From Fuerstiella sp. (GTDB lineage: Bacteria; Planctomycetota; Planctomycetia; Planctomycetales; Planctomycetaceae), in NCBI GenBank assembly GCA_022843805.1, contig JALHMY010000025.1, positions 1 to 64,000 on the forward strand: 64,000 nucleotides of DNA, written 5' to 3'. Both the position numbers and the translations under genes were made by a program. The notes below the pieces were generated by a model. The model ran no database searches and was not told the origin of the DNA. It saw only the letters and a program-made list of their open reading frames with translations. Shown here in pieces: positions 37,178-46,892 of this stretch; positions within the stretch are counted from its first letter, which is position 1, and each line of letters starts with the position of its first letter.

Positions 37178-38542
37178 ATGTCAGATCTTCCCGTACCTTC
37201 AGGAATTCAAACGACGGATCGTCGCTCATTTTTGCAGGCATCTGCCGGTATTGCTGCCGGATTGTTTGCCGGCAACAGTTTCGCAGCGGCAAGGACGGCT
37301 CAGGACAAACTGAGAATTGCTGTGATCGGCTGTGGCGGTCGGGGCGGCGGCAATCTTCAGTCGGTTTCGTCCGAGCACATTGCGGCGTTGTGTGACGTAA
37401 ACCAGCGAAACCTCGATCAGGCGGCGGCGAATCATCCGAGTGCTGAAAAATCGCAGGATTTTCGCAGAGTTTTTGATCATCCCGAAAAATTCGACGCCGT
37501 GGTGGTCAGTACCTGCGAGCATACCCATGCATTCGCCACTCTGCCGGCTCTGCAACTGGGTAAACATGTTTATTGTGAAAAGCCACTGACATACAACGTT
37601 CAGGAGGCTCGAATTATTCGCGAAGCTGCCATGAAAGCCGGCGTGGCAACTCAGATGGGTACTCAGATCCATGCGGGTGACAATTATCGGCGAGTCGTTG
37701 AACTGATTCAGACCGGTGCGATCGGAGATGTCACTGAAGTACATGTCTGGGTGTCGAGAGCATGGGGCTGGCATGCCACGGAAGAGGAATCCAAACAGCA
37801 CCGTGATATTGTGTTTGTGCAGGATCGACCGAAATCGGAAGATCCGGTACCCGCTGGCGTGAACTGGGATCTCTGGCTGGGTCCAGCCCCATTTCGACCG
37901 TTTAACAACGTCTATTTTCCAGGCCCGAAGTGGTACCGCTGGTGGGATTTTGGTAACGGCACCATGAGCGATCTTGGCAGTCACTGGATTGACCTGCCAT
38001 TCTGGGCACTCAACCTGAAGGCTCCCAAAACGATCGAGGCTTCCGGCCCGGCGCCAAATAAAGAGCTCGCGCCGGCGTCAATGCAGGTTCGTTACGAATA
38101 CGAAGCGTTTGACAAACAACCCGCTCTTTCTCTGACGTGGTATCAGGGAACCCACAAACCGGAGATCCTGAAATCGGGAAAGATTCCCGCGTGGGGAGAT
38201 GGCGTTCTTTTTGTGGGAAGCAAAGGGATACTGTTGTCTGACTATGGAAGACATGTGCTGCTTCCGGAAGATCAGTTCGCTGATTTCAAGCGGCCCGATC
38301 CTTATATCCCCACATCGATCGGGCACCATCAGGAATGGATTCAGGCCTGCAAGACCGGATCCCCCACCACCTGCAACTTTGAATATGCCGGCTGGCTGAC
38401 TGAAGCAAATCATCTTGGAAATGTTGCCTTCCGAACCGGAAAGAAACTGATCTGGAACGCGGCCGAAATGCGAGCAGAAAATGCACCGGAGGCTGATCGG
38501 TTCCTGAAACGTGAATATCGTTCCGGCTGGAAGCTGGCTTAG
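37178..38542 (+). CDS. Tat-exported Gfo/Idh/MocA family oxidoreductase
   Basis: A 454-residue protein. The Tat signal is [20 protein letters not shown] with an Ala-rich exit. The Rossmann motif is [15 protein letters not shown] (about 47-61), and the catalytic-Lys motif is CEKPLTYN. The C-terminal region carries [20 protein letters not shown], typical of the planctomycete Tat-exported subgroup. An NAD(P)-type cofactor would travel folded with the enzyme. The substrate is unknown. It lies 29 bases upstream of a small membrane protein. Confidence 0.9.
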   Translation: MSDLPVPSGIQTTDRRSFLQASAGIAAGLFAGNSFAAARTAQDKLRIAVIGCGGRGGGNLQSVSSEHIAALCDVNQRNLDQAAANHPSAEKSQDFRRVFDHPEKFDAVVVSTCEHTHAFATLPALQLGKHVYCEKPLTYNVQEARIIREAAMKAGVATQMGTQIHAGDNYRRVVELIQTGAIGDVTEVHVWVSRAWGWHATEEESKQHRDIVFVQDRPKSEDPVPAGVNWDLWLGPAPFRPFNNVYFPGPKWYRWWDFGNGTMSDLGSHWIDLPFWALNLKAPKTIEASGPAPNKELAPASMQVRYEYEAFDKQPALSLTWYQGTHKPEILKSGKIPAWGDGVLFVGSKGILLSDYGRHVLLPEDQFADFKRPDPYIPTSIGHHQEWIQACKTGSPTTCNFEYAGWLTEANHLGNVAFRTGKKLIWNAAEMRAENAPEADRFLKREYRSGWKLA

Positions 38543-38571
38543 AACCGACTCGTTCTGCGAAAGGAATCCTG

Positions 38572-38841
38572 ATGAGTTACCGTCAGCTGTTTCTGCTGAT
38601 TCTGACAATCTGGTCAGCCGAAATTTTCACTCGACTGCTTTTCGATGCACTCATTCCCAAACAGATGGAATACCGTACCTTCTATCTGGAAAAGGATGAG
38701 GAGGGTACGTTTAAAGGCAGTTACATTCGGGATCTCGGTGACAAGGGATGGCAACTGGTGACGGCAGTTCCATCCCCCGATGACAAAGATCAGATGATTC
38801 TGTTCTTTCAGCGTCAGACGATTATTCGCAGAGCTGAATGA
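38572..38841 (+). CDS. small membrane protein with DUF4177-like segment
   Basis: An 89-residue protein. The N-terminal 24 residues are hydrophobic and may be a membrane helix. The rest, MEYRTFYLEKDEEG then GDKGWQLVTAVPSPDDKDQM with FFQR near the end, resembles the DUF4177 beta-fold of unknown role. Its 3' end overlaps the convergent purine nucleoside phosphorylase gene by 20 bases. It may be co-transcribed with the preceding oxidoreductase. Confidence 0.55.
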   Translation: MSYRQLFLLILTIWSAEIFTRLLFDALIPKQMEYRTFYLEKDEEGTFKGSYIRDLGDKGWQLVTAVPSPDDKDQMILFFQRQTIIRRAE

Positions 38842-39757
38842 CATCCCAAAGCCAGTTGCTGAAAGCCGCTTCAATCGATGCGGCAGTGCTGGTGACCTCG
38901 GCATGATCAAGCTTATTGTCTGCAAGCCCGGCCGCAGTATTTGTAATGCAGGAAACGCCGAGCACCGAAACACCCAGAAGACTGGCGAGCAGTGCTTCCG
39001 GCACGGTGCTCATGCCCACGGCATCAGCACCCAGGGTCCGCAGCATGCGGATTTCTGCTGGTGTTTCATAGCACGGGCCCGGCATCAGTGCATAGACGCC
39101 CTGATGAATTTGTAAGCTTGTCTCCACGGCCAGAGCCCGATCCAGAAGATCAGAACTCCATATTCCAGTGCCGTTCCGACATCGATAAGATCGGGACGAC
39201 GTTTGTGCTGATTCACCAGTTGGAAATAAACCTGATGATGATGCCTGCTGCAGGCAAGCTCCAACGGAAGGCGAGATCAGATGTCCGTTGATCAGCATCA
39301 GATCGCCTGGTCGAAATGCGGAGTTGATACCTCCCGCGGCGTTAGTAATGATCAGATGCCGAATTCCCAGCTCACAAAGCACTTGCGTGGCAAACGTGAC
39401 GGTCCCAGGCGAATGCCCCTCATACAGATGGCAGCGTCCCTGCAGCATCAGTACAGGAACTCCCCCGGCGTTTCCTGTAACAAGTCGGCCACTGTGTCCG
39501 GCAACGCTTGTGTTTGGCATGCCAGGGATCGTCTGATACGGAATTGACTGGCCGCCCTGACTTTCCAGGCGATTGGCTGCACATCCCAGACCGGATCCCA
39601 AAATGACGCCAATCATGGGGTTACGGGAGTTTCCGCCTGAAACTGAGGAGGGTGCAACAACTTCAGGAGCCATCCTCTGTATAAAACGGACTGCCTGTCG
39701 AACGTCTGGCTGAACAATGACAGAGCCTGCAGTGCATGAATCAGTGGGAAACGGCAT
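38822..39757 (-). CDS. punA: purine nucleoside phosphorylase, type I (trimeric)
   Basis: A 311-residue enzyme cleaving purine nucleosides with phosphate to base and ribose-1-phosphate. Motifs: IGVILGSGLG (phosphate), AGHSGRLV, LQGRCHLYEGHSP, NAAGGINSAFRPGDLMLI, the substrate Glu in MPGPCYETPAEIRMLRTLGA, and Asn in ITNTAAGL. The loop after HLIS is divergent and rich in Ser, lacking the usual DMSDAYD stretch. It is cytoplasmic. The next gene downstream is a nuclease 112 bases away. Confidence 0.88.
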   Translation of the reverse strand: MPFPTDSCTAGSVIVQPDVRQAVRFIQRMAPEVVAPSSVSGGNSRNPMIGVILGSGLGCAANRLESQGGQSIPYQTIPGMPNTSVAGHSGRLVTGNAGGVPVLMLQGRCHLYEGHSPGTVTFATQVLCELGIRHLIITNAAGGINSAFRPGDLMLINGHLISPSVGACLQQASSSGLFPTGESAQTSSRSYRCRNGTGIWSSDLLDRALAVETSLQIHQGVYALMPGPCYETPAEIRMLRTLGADAVGMSTVPEALLASLLGVSVLGVSCITNTAAGLADNKLDHAEVTSTAASIEAAFSNWLWDVIQLCE

Positions 39758-39869
39758 AGGAGCTGATGGAGTCAGGATGTGTGGTTTGTCATTAAAGTGG
39801 GCATCACTGGCTGAGAAATCATCGCGGGGTACAGCTGTCAGCCGTCAGCGACATCGCCGGGGAAGAACT

Positions 39870-40850
39870 TCAGGATGCCGGAGCGGACTGTCGTTTCCAT
39901 CCGACTGACTGAAATAGCGGAACATAAATTGATGGGATCCAAAGCCGATCTTCCGAATTGGCCACCGATGAATAGTTCAGCGGATGGATCAGTTCATCAG
40001 AATCTGATGTCAGATCAATGAGCCAGCGTGAAGCAGCTTCCCTGCGTGCCAGATTGCGAAGTTCGAAAGGTTCAAGCAGCAGAGGGTTCATTGCATCAAA
40101 TACGCCCAGATGTCTGGCTCTTGCTTCGCGAAATGCTGCTCTGGCCATTTTCAGCTCGCGGTCATTTTCTGCCATCATCTTTGCCTGACCGGGAGGAACT
40201 ATAGCCTTTTCAATCGATTCCGGTCTTTGCCATGGATTGACGTTTGGCCAGATGAAATACGGAAACGCACGTCCGCGTTCGAGCATACGAATATTATAGG
40301 TTGGAGGCCGAGGTGCGGGATGAGCGGCGGCTGGCTGATTGCGATTGATCATACACAGCAGTCTTCCGTAGCCATCCATGACTTCAAAACCAAAGTTCAT
40401 GTAGTAGCGAAACGTTTCCGGAGACTGCTGCATCACTTCCATGTCTTTTTTGACCAGGTTTTGAAGTTCCGCACGTGCAGCTGCGGCGTGCTGAGCATGA
40501 GCTCTGGCCTGAGTGGCGCTGCATCGAGTCTGCAGCCAGATCTTTAGCGGCTGATGCACCGGTGTTGACATTGGGCCCCATCGATCGCTGAAGGGATCCG
40601 AAAGAAATTCGGTCCAGCGCGGATCTTCCAGTGCAACAAAACCGGATTTTTGCTGAGGAAACGTGAAACTGACTTCGGGTGTGTCAATGCCCAGCAGCCT
40701 CACACCCACATTGCCGTCCAGCTGTATGCTGAGCGTATCGCCGTCGTGAACCTGCTGTTCGACAGTCCCGCGTTTGCCGCTGAACAGTCCTGGCTGCGCA
40801 AATCCGGTGGTTCGATGATTTTCGGAGTCCGTACGAATGGCATTTGGCAT
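39870..40850 (-). CDS. thermonuclease (SNase)-like protein with insertion
   Basis: About 326 residues. The staphylococcal nuclease-like fold is recognised from VHDGDTLSIQL and VRLLGIDTPEV (catalytic Arg, Asp and Glu), then YGRLLCMI (second Arg), then ARARHLGVF. Compared with canonical enzymes there are about 130 extra residues between DTPEV and YGR, rich in Gln/Ala/His. The C-terminal tail is also longer. There is no signal peptide, so its cellular place is unclear. It is the last gene of a three-gene minus-strand operon headed by a radical SAM gene. The longer frame reaches 40913, but the ATG at 40850 has a GGAAA site. Confidence 0.65.
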   Translation of the reverse strand: MPNAIRTDSENHRTTGFAQPGLFSGKRGTVEQQVHDGDTLSIQLDGNVGVRLLGIDTPEVSFTFPQQKSGFVALEDPRWTEFLSDPFSDRWGPMSTPVHQPLKIWLQTRCSATQARAHAQHAAAARAELQNLVKKDMEVMQQSPETFRYYMNFGFEVMDGYGRLLCMINRNQPAAAHPAPRPPTYNIRMLERGRAFPYFIWPNVNPWQRPESIEKAIVPPGQAKMMAENDRELKMARAAFREARARHLGVFDAMNPLLLEPFELRNLARREAASRWLIDLTSDSDELIHPLNYSSVANSEDRLWIPSIYVPLFQSVGWKRQSAPAS

Positions 40851-40919
40851 GTTGTAATTTCCGGGAGCGAATAAATGATGCTCATACGGATGGTCTGGTA
40901 AACACCGGACCATTTCCGA

Positions 40920-41819
40920 TCATCGTTCGATATCTGACTCTGTAAATTTTACATCAACCAATGTCGTAACACCATGACCAGAGGTGCGGTGAACTCCCTT
41001 GCGAAAGTGAACCCGCCATTCGTAACGATTTCGCGTGTCCGGGAATACGTTCATAATGGATTCATCACTGGCAACGAACGTTGTCAGCGTTTCATCCGGG
41101 GAAATGACAGCTCCGGCATTCTGATCCACAATAACGAAGTTGCTGTCTGCGCTTTGCAAAAAGTTGAGAACACGCAGTCCGTTCATATCAGGGCCGTCGG
41201 AAGCTGCATTCGATGTTTCGACCTGACCGTCGTTCCGTTGAAGTGCATCGTCTGTGTGGACCGTCAGGAACGAGTTGGCCCGAACGCTGGTGTCCGTTCC
41301 GTCGGGCGGTGACCTCCATGAATGCAGTGAAGCGTCATAAGGAGGAAAGCGATAGTCGTTCGATACATTCTGAAACGTCAGCCACAACTTCAGAACCGGT
41401 TCTGTTGTTTTATCCGGAGCTTCCCTGCCATTCTGGAAACCCACAAATCGCAGCGGTTCTCTGGTGACCTTCAAGGCAGTTACAATCACGTCGCCCAGTC
41501 GGCGAGATTCACCGAGTCCCAGAGCATGGCCATCCGGAAGCTGTGTGTCCTCAGGAATAACCTGGAATTCACCGGCGTCGAGCGGACGAATATCGGGCAG
41601 GCTCTCCAGCGGGTGCGTACCGAACAGGATGATCCGTCCACTGAAAGCCAGAATGGCGAACAGCACCGTCAGTATTGTGGCATAGAGACTGATGCAGGTA
41701 CGCCATGTGAAGATGGATCGGGTGGTCGCTGCCGGTATTGCAGTTCCTGAAGCAGAAGTAACATTCGAATCGTCCGATCGAATCAGTTCGCTTTTCGTGT
41801 CATCCATGTGGAACGTCAT
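40920..41819 (-). CDS. single-pass membrane protein of unknown function
   Basis: A 299-residue protein. About 35 polar residues precede a transmembrane helix (about 41-61, ISLYATILTVLFAILAFSG). The remaining 240 residues would face the periplasm and are mostly beta-strand-like, with VLKLWLTFQNVSNDYRFPPY, a pattern seen in beta-sandwich domains that measure ligands. No family is recognised. It lies between a radical SAM gene and a nuclease gene with short gaps, so it is likely in the same operon. The start is ATG 41819; GTG 41849 is possible. Confidence 0.6.
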   Translation of the reverse strand: MTFHMDDTKSELIRSDDSNVTSASGTAIPAATTRSIFTWRTCISLYATILTVLFAILAFSGRIILFGTHPLESLPDIRPLDAGEFQVIPEDTQLPDGHALGLGESRRLGDVIVTALKVTREPLRFVGFQNGREAPDKTTEPVLKLWLTFQNVSNDYRFPPYDASLHSWRSPPDGTDTSVRANSFLTVHTDDALQRNDGQVETSNAASDGPDMNGLRVLNFLQSADSNFVIVDQNAGAVISPDETLTTFVASDESIMNVFPDTRNRYEWRVHFRKGVHRTSGHGVTTLVDVKFTESDIER

Positions 41820-41872
41820 ATTGCGTTTGTCACCATCCGGTCTTCGCACCGGTCATGCGAAGATGTGCCCTG

Positions 41873-43294
41873 TTATTTGCGAAGTTCAACAAAAACGGCT
41901 GGTGTCGAACTGGCGGAGGAAGCCTCCCCCGATTCGCTTCCTGGTGAAGGACGATCTGCCGATGTCCCGGGCTTAATGATCCAGGGGGCCGCGGTTTTTG
42001 AATGATCGTGACCGTCGTAGACTCCAAAATCATTAAAAAGGAATCGCTTTGCGATGCGGTAGTACCAGTTCTTTTCAGGAATTTCCGAGCCCGGGTGATA
42101 CTGGGATGTTCTCGGAATCATGGATTTGAGTTCCTGAAGGGCTGTACCCCGAGCTGTAGAATCTTTTGCTTCGTGTTTTTCCACAAGCTGCTGCAGAAGA
42201 TCGGGGCGTTCCAGGACAATGCAGCCGCGGGTGGTTTCCTGAGCAAGTTTCCGGAAGTCGGCAAGATACTCTGACTTCGTAAACTTCTCGAAAAGCGGTC
42301 GGTCATCCTTTTCGGCATGAATCGACTCTTTGGAAAACTGTACGATCGGGCAGGGCTCTATATCGCCCCACGGATTGATGTGGTGACTGATTCCATTGGC
42401 GGCCGGGCAGAGTGCTTTGCCCTCTCCGTCGTAATAGGCGTCAATGATGACAATCGGTTTTTTCGCTCGCATATCCACAACAAACTGCCGTGCACGGCGC
42501 TGCTGTTCCGGGGTGAGGCACAGATCGGTGCATGCGTCGGGACCCATCGGTCGATACACGTGAAACCATGTGTAAAGCACGCCCATTTCAATAAGTCGAT
42601 CGATCCATTTTTCCGTCAGCAGATCGTCGATATTACTGCGACTCAGGCTGGTGCAAACACCCGTCATAACGTTGTGTTTCAGGCAATTTTCGATCCCGGT
42701 CATGGTTTTGCTGAAAACCCCGGTTCGTCCCCGCCGTTCGTCACTGATGATTTCGTTGCCCTCGACGCTGATCAGCGGAGTCACATTTCCCAGCTCAAAC
42801 AAACGACGGGCTTTCTCGTCCGTGATGAACTGACCGTTGGTGAATACCTGAAAATAGCAGTCCGGATGTGCTTCGAGGATCTGAAACAACTCCGGGTGCA
42901 TGAACGGTTCACCGCCCACGATTCCAAAGAAAACATTTCCCGCCTGTTTTGCTTCCGTAATAAGACGGTTCATTGCCTGCAGATCGATGGTGTTTTGCGG
43001 ATGGGCTACGTCCACCCAGCATCCCTGACAGCGTAAATTGCAGCTGTTAATGATGGAAATATACAAAAACGGGGGGAAAAACTGCCCCTTTTTCATGCGT
43101 TTTTTGTGCAAAAACACGGAGCGAGTGCCCTTAAAACCCATGTTCCAGATGAGTTTCCAGAGCAGCCGCTTGTTGGTTTCGAACAGCATTCGTTTGGCCA
43201 TTCGGAGCGTGTACATGATCTGCTGATCCGTTTTCGAGGAGATATCGGTGACTTTTGTAAACAGTTTCCCTGGAAATTCTCTGTCTGTCGACAC
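41873..43294 (-). CDS. radical SAM protein with C-terminal SPASM-like Cys cluster
   Basis: A 473-residue protein. The radical SAM motif is SCNLRCQGCW (Cys spaced 3 then 2, about 84-93), and FFGIVGGEPFMHPELF carries the GGEP motif. A short C-terminal cluster contains CPAANGISHHINPWGDIEPC, resembling a SPASM or twitch domain with at least two Cys. An N-terminal basic region (about 30-70) is unusual. It heads an operon with a membrane protein and a nuclease. The substrate is unknown. Translation likely starts at GTG 43294. Confidence 0.8.
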   Translation of the reverse strand: MSTDREFPGKLFTKVTDISSKTDQQIMYTLRMAKRMLFETNKRLLWKLIWNMGFKGTRSVFLHKKRMKKGQFFPPFLYISIINSCNLRCQGCWVDVAHPQNTIDLQAMNRLITEAKQAGNVFFGIVGGEPFMHPELFQILEAHPDCYFQVFTNGQFITDEKARRLFELGNVTPLISVEGNEIISDERRGRTGVFSKTMTGIENCLKHNVMTGVCTSLSRSNIDDLLTEKWIDRLIEMGVLYTWFHVYRPMGPDACTDLCLTPEQQRRARQFVVDMRAKKPIVIIDAYYDGEGKALCPAANGISHHINPWGDIEPCPIVQFSKESIHAEKDDRPLFEKFTKSEYLADFRKLAQETTRGCIVLERPDLLQQLVEKHEAKDSTARGTALQELKSMIPRTSQYHPGSEIPEKNWYYRIAKRFLFNDFGVYDGHDHSKTAAPWIIKPGTSADRPSPGSESGEASSASSTPAVFVELRK

Positions 43295-43299
43295 ACTCG

Positions 43300-43328
43300 T
43301 TGACGACTTTTCCTTAATGCGCTAAAGT
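43300..43328 (+). promoter_or_regulatory. sigma70-type promoter for the DEAD-box gene
   Basis: TTGACG at 43300-43305 and TAAAGT at 43323-43328 are separated by 17 bases, close to the TTGACA-N17-TATAAT consensus. A start of transcription near 43335 would leave about 40 bases before the TTG initiation codon at 43374. Confidence 0.5.
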
Positions 43329-43373
43329 TAACAGTCGTTTGATTCCTCGATAGTGTGAATTCGGAAGTGTGCT

Positions 43374-44570
43374 TTGCAAGTAAAGTCAGAACCAACGTTT
43401 GAACAATTAGGGCTGCAGTCGTCTACCATCAAGCAGCTTTCACGAATCGGGTATCATACCCCAAGCCCGATTCAACTGGCATTTATTCCGGTGGCAATTT
43501 CCGGAAGGGATTGTATCGGACAGGCTCGCACTGGGACGGGAAAAACTGCCGCATTTATGCTGCCGTCTCTGGAGCGACTGGATCTTGAGCGCAATCGCGT
43601 GCAGGTGCTCGTGCTTGCTCCCACGAGGGAACTCAGCGAGCAGGTCTATGCAGAGTCGATGAAAATTGGCGGGGGCTCGCGAATAAACTTTGGGCTCGTC
43701 GTAGGCGGACGGCCCGTTCATCGGCAAATCGAAGATCTTCGCCGGGGCGTGCATGTTGTCATTGGTACACCAGGGCGAGTCATCGATTTGCTGCGTCGTG
43801 GTGTTCTAAAGCTCGATGCACTCAAAATCACCGTTCTCGATGAAGCCGACCGAATGCTGGATATCGGGTTTCGGCCTGATATCGAGCGGATTTTGAAGGC
43901 CTGTCCGTCGGACCGACAGACACTGCTGCTGTCCGCCACAATGCCACCACCGGTGGAAAAGCTGGCACAGCGGTACATGTCAGCCCCTGAAATGGTGGAC
44001 CTTTCCGAAGACCGGGTTGTTGTTGACACGATTGAGCAGTACTACATCACTGTGGATGAAGATCGAAAACGCAGTTTGCTGATTCGAGTGCTCGCACAGG
44101 AAAAGCCCAGTCAGGCCATTGTGTTTACTCGCACAAAGCGAGGGGCCGACGCTCTGCTTGAGCAGTTCACGCGTCGTTTGAAATCCAACCGAATCGCCGC
44201 GATCCACGGGGACCTTCCGCAGAGAAAGCGTGACCGAGTCATTCGAGAGCTGCGTTCCGGGCAGCTGAGACTGCTGATTGCCACGGATGTGGTGGGACGA
44301 GGGATCGATGTCAGCGGGATTTCGCATATCATCAACTATGATATTCCGGAATTCTGTGATGACTACGTACACCGCGTTGGACGGACTGGCCGATTGTCGT
44401 CGGATCAGAACGGAAGAGCGATCACATTCGTCACCCTGGCTCAGGGCGGCGAGCTGACGAACATCGAAAAGCGAATTAACACAGTGTTGCCGGAGTACAT
44501 TGTGGAAAACTTTGAAGCATTTCGCCGTCGTGATCAGACTCAGCGTACGATTCGCAAGTTTGGCAACTAG
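43374..44570 (+). CDS. DEAD-box RNA helicase
   Basis: A 398-residue helicase. In order: the Q motif (FEQLGLQ to PSPIQ, about 9-34), motif I ARTGTGKT (51-58), APTRELSEQV, GTPGRVID, DEAD (156-159), SAT (about 188), IATDVVGRGIDVSG and HRVGRTGR. It unwinds RNA, probably in ribosome assembly or mRNA decay. The C-terminus is short, without the basic tail of some cold-shock helicases. Translation starts at TTG 43374: an in-frame stop lies at 43356 and GGAAG stands seven bases upstream. Confidence 0.93.
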   Translation: MQVKSEPTFEQLGLQSSTIKQLSRIGYHTPSPIQLAFIPVAISGRDCIGQARTGTGKTAAFMLPSLERLDLERNRVQVLVLAPTRELSEQVYAESMKIGGGSRINFGLVVGGRPVHRQIEDLRRGVHVVIGTPGRVIDLLRRGVLKLDALKITVLDEADRMLDIGFRPDIERILKACPSDRQTLLLSATMPPPVEKLAQRYMSAPEMVDLSEDRVVVDTIEQYYITVDEDRKRSLLIRVLAQEKPSQAIVFTRTKRGADALLEQFTRRLKSNRIAAIHGDLPQRKRDRVIRELRSGQLRLLIATDVVGRGIDVSGISHIINYDIPEFCDDYVHRVGRTGRLSSDQNGRAITFVTLAQGGELTNIEKRINTVLPEYIVENFEAFRRRDQTQRTIRKFGN

Positions 44571-44779
44571 CTCGGACTGGCAGAAATTCGACCGGATCCG
44601 CACCATCAGCAAAGTCGGCGTTTTCAGAACAGAGCTGACTGATCGGTACTGATATGGCAGCAAAGTGCTGAACAGCAATGAGCCCGGTCATCGTTTTTCG
44701 CTGCATCGGGTGGCAAGTTGCGGGCAGACTCTTCGATAACGTTTTGTTCCTGAAACGTTGATGCCTGAGGCGCCCGGAC

Positions 44780-45820
44780 ATGACTCAAAGTGTTGTGGAC
44801 CTGTTCCAACAGCTGGCTCGAAATGAATTCGGATTCTTTTCGAGGCTGCAGCGTGTTTCTGAACTGATGACGACCAGCATTCCCGTAGTCAACTCGGACT
44901 GTTCGCTGGGACACGCCATTGATCACAGGGATCCCCAGACCATCGGTTCGCTCGCCGTCGTTGATTCAACAAAAGGCGATTTGATTGGTGTACTGCGGCA
45001 TTCGACAATCCTGAGATGCCTGCCACGCTATCTGAATACACTGAAGGAGGGGGATCGCGACCGCAGTGTACTCACGGCAAATGTCTGCGATCTGGTCACG
45101 CGCCGTTCTCCCACTGTCAGTCCGTCGTCCAGTCCGCTGGCGGCACTTGAAATCATGGTTCGACAGAATTGTGACTGGCTGCTGGTTTGTGACAGTCCTG
45201 ATCAGTTGTGTGGTGTTCTGACACCACTCAGCTTTGCCAGAACAATGCTTTTGTATTATCAGGTCTATCAGCAGCTGCAGCCGCTGCAGCGACTGAGACT
45301 TGTGGATCTGGACAGTGATCTTTCACTGGATGAAATTTTTTGCCGGGGTGCACAGACGGCTCGGGATGTGATGAACGCTCCTGTTTCAATTGATTCACGT
45401 GAACCTGTGGCGATGGCGATTCAGACAATGCTTGAATGCCACGTGGAGCATCTGCCACTGCTGGATGAGAATCAGCGAGTAACCGGAATCGTCAGTCGAA
45501 ACGATGTGCTTCTGGCACTTCAGCCTCCGGCACGTCCACATCTGCTGGACACCACAGTTCCGCTTCCGACTGTTGACGAGCTGCTTGCCGCTGGTCAGGA
45601 AAACGTGCTTTCGGAGCCCGTTACGGGCGTGGGAAGAAGTCGACTGATCAGTGTGTCTCCAACCTCACGTCTGTCGGAAACACTGAGTCGACTGGTAGAA
45701 ACCGGTCGAGACGCTGTGGTTGTACAGGACGACCAGAACCTGCTGGGCATCGTAACCCTGCGTGATATAGTTCGGGTATTTCGCACACTTATGCGATTGC
45801 AGGCGTTGAAAGATCGCTGA
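44780..45820 (+). CDS. protein with four CBS domains
   Basis: A 346-residue soluble protein with two Bateman modules. CBS-like repeats lie at about 30-85 (MTTSIPVVNSDCSLGHAI), 100-155 (VTRRSPTVSPSSSPLAALEIM), 192-250 (MNAPVSIDSREPVAMAIQTM) and 280-340 (LISVSPTSRLSETLSRLVE). Such modules bind adenosine nucleotides and regulate partners. No catalytic domain is fused, so it probably controls another protein. The short N-terminus and the Gln-rich linker at about 155-175 are not recognised. Confidence 0.8.
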   Translation: MTQSVVDLFQQLARNEFGFFSRLQRVSELMTTSIPVVNSDCSLGHAIDHRDPQTIGSLAVVDSTKGDLIGVLRHSTILRCLPRYLNTLKEGDRDRSVLTANVCDLVTRRSPTVSPSSSPLAALEIMVRQNCDWLLVCDSPDQLCGVLTPLSFARTMLLYYQVYQQLQPLQRLRLVDLDSDLSLDEIFCRGAQTARDVMNAPVSIDSREPVAMAIQTMLECHVEHLPLLDENQRVTGIVSRNDVLLALQPPARPHLLDTTVPLPTVDELLAAGQENVLSEPVTGVGRSRLISVSPTSRLSETLSRLVETGRDAVVVQDDQNLLGIVTLRDIVRVFRTLMRLQALKDR

Positions 45821-45889
45821 TGTGACTGCGCTGCAGATATCGCACTGAATGTGATTGCGATTCACTCTGCAAACCGGCTGATTTCGCAG

Positions 45890-46879
45890 TTATTGAAGCG
45901 ATACGTGAAGGCGAAAACCGCTGCTCCCGGACAACGATTCGGCCGAGATCTCCAGGCGTTCAACCTGCTGACGGACCACGTCGATTCGTCGGTTCACTCG
46001 AAGAGGATCGGGCCTTCGGCTGTTTTGATCAGTATCCTTCAGCTCAAGATCACTGGCCCGGAGAATAGATTCGAGTATCAGTGACCGTGACTGGGGATGC
46101 CGAGGTGCTGGCTGTGCTTCACGGCTGGCTGCGACCAGCTGAATATCCTTTAGTGCTGACTGCAGGATTTGAGTCTTAAACGTCAGCCAGTTTTCGAGAT
46201 GTTCGTCGGTGTCAACATCGAAAGTACCGCCTGCATCGGATTCTGTCAGTGGCATTCTGGAAAATCCATCTAATTGAACGATCACCCCGGAGTCCTTTCT
46301 CGCGAACATTCGACGCGGGGGCAGGCGGCTTTCGGCCAGTTCAAAGCGAATTCCACCTCCACCGATCAGGCGGTTCAGACGAGAGAATTCCAGCAGCAGC
46401 GACGCGATCATCGCCGGCCCCGCGGTTCCCGGCTGCATTAACAGGCGGATCGGATCCACACCACTGTCCCGGGCCGTTTGTTCCAGAATTCGACGTTCGG
46501 AAGCACGTTCCCGGGAAATGCCGGCCGAGGAAGACCTGCGTTCGACCGACCGTCGAGCAACGTCTGTTGTAACTGCCTTCACCGGCTGACGTCCGTTCGC
46601 CATTCCGGCCAGTTCTGTACGCTGCCTTTCCAGTTGCGCCATTTCTCGCTGCTGCTGCCGTCGCCATGCAGACTTTTCGCGTTCAAATTCTTCCAGCTCC
46701 TCCTCCAGCTGCTGGAACTGTCGTGAAAGGAACATCTCTGCGCGCCGACCCAGCCGGTCCAGGCGACGCGCCAGTTCCAGGACCTGTTGTCGCTGCTCTT
46801 CCAGCGACTCATTTTCTGCGATATTTGAAGATGCTGACGTAACCACTTTGGCTCTCCATGGGAAATACCGGGTTCCCAT
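45890..46879 (-). CDS. coiled-coil protein at the end of the chemosensory operon
   Basis: A 329-residue protein of unknown function. Residues about 18-100 are a long heptad-rich coiled coil (EEQRQQVLELARRLDRLGRR to EREKSAWRRQQQREMAQLER). Residues 130-320 have no match that I recognise. It starts 13 bases after the stop of the FHA coiled-coil gene on the same strand, so the two are very likely co-translated. It may be a scaffold or adaptor of the chemosensory complex. Confidence 0.6.
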   Translation of the reverse strand: MGTRYFPWRAKVVTSASSNIAENESLEEQRQQVLELARRLDRLGRRAEMFLSRQFQQLEEELEEFEREKSAWRRQQQREMAQLERQRTELAGMANGRQPVKAVTTDVARRSVERRSSSAGISRERASERRILEQTARDSGVDPIRLLMQPGTAGPAMIASLLLEFSRLNRLIGGGGIRFELAESRLPPRRMFARKDSGVIVQLDGFSRMPLTESDAGGTFDVDTDEHLENWLTFKTQILQSALKDIQLVAASREAQPAPRHPQSRSLILESILRASDLELKDTDQNSRRPDPLRVNRRIDVVRQQVERLEISAESLSGSSGFRLHVSLQ

Positions 46880-46892
46880 TCATTTTGAAAAA

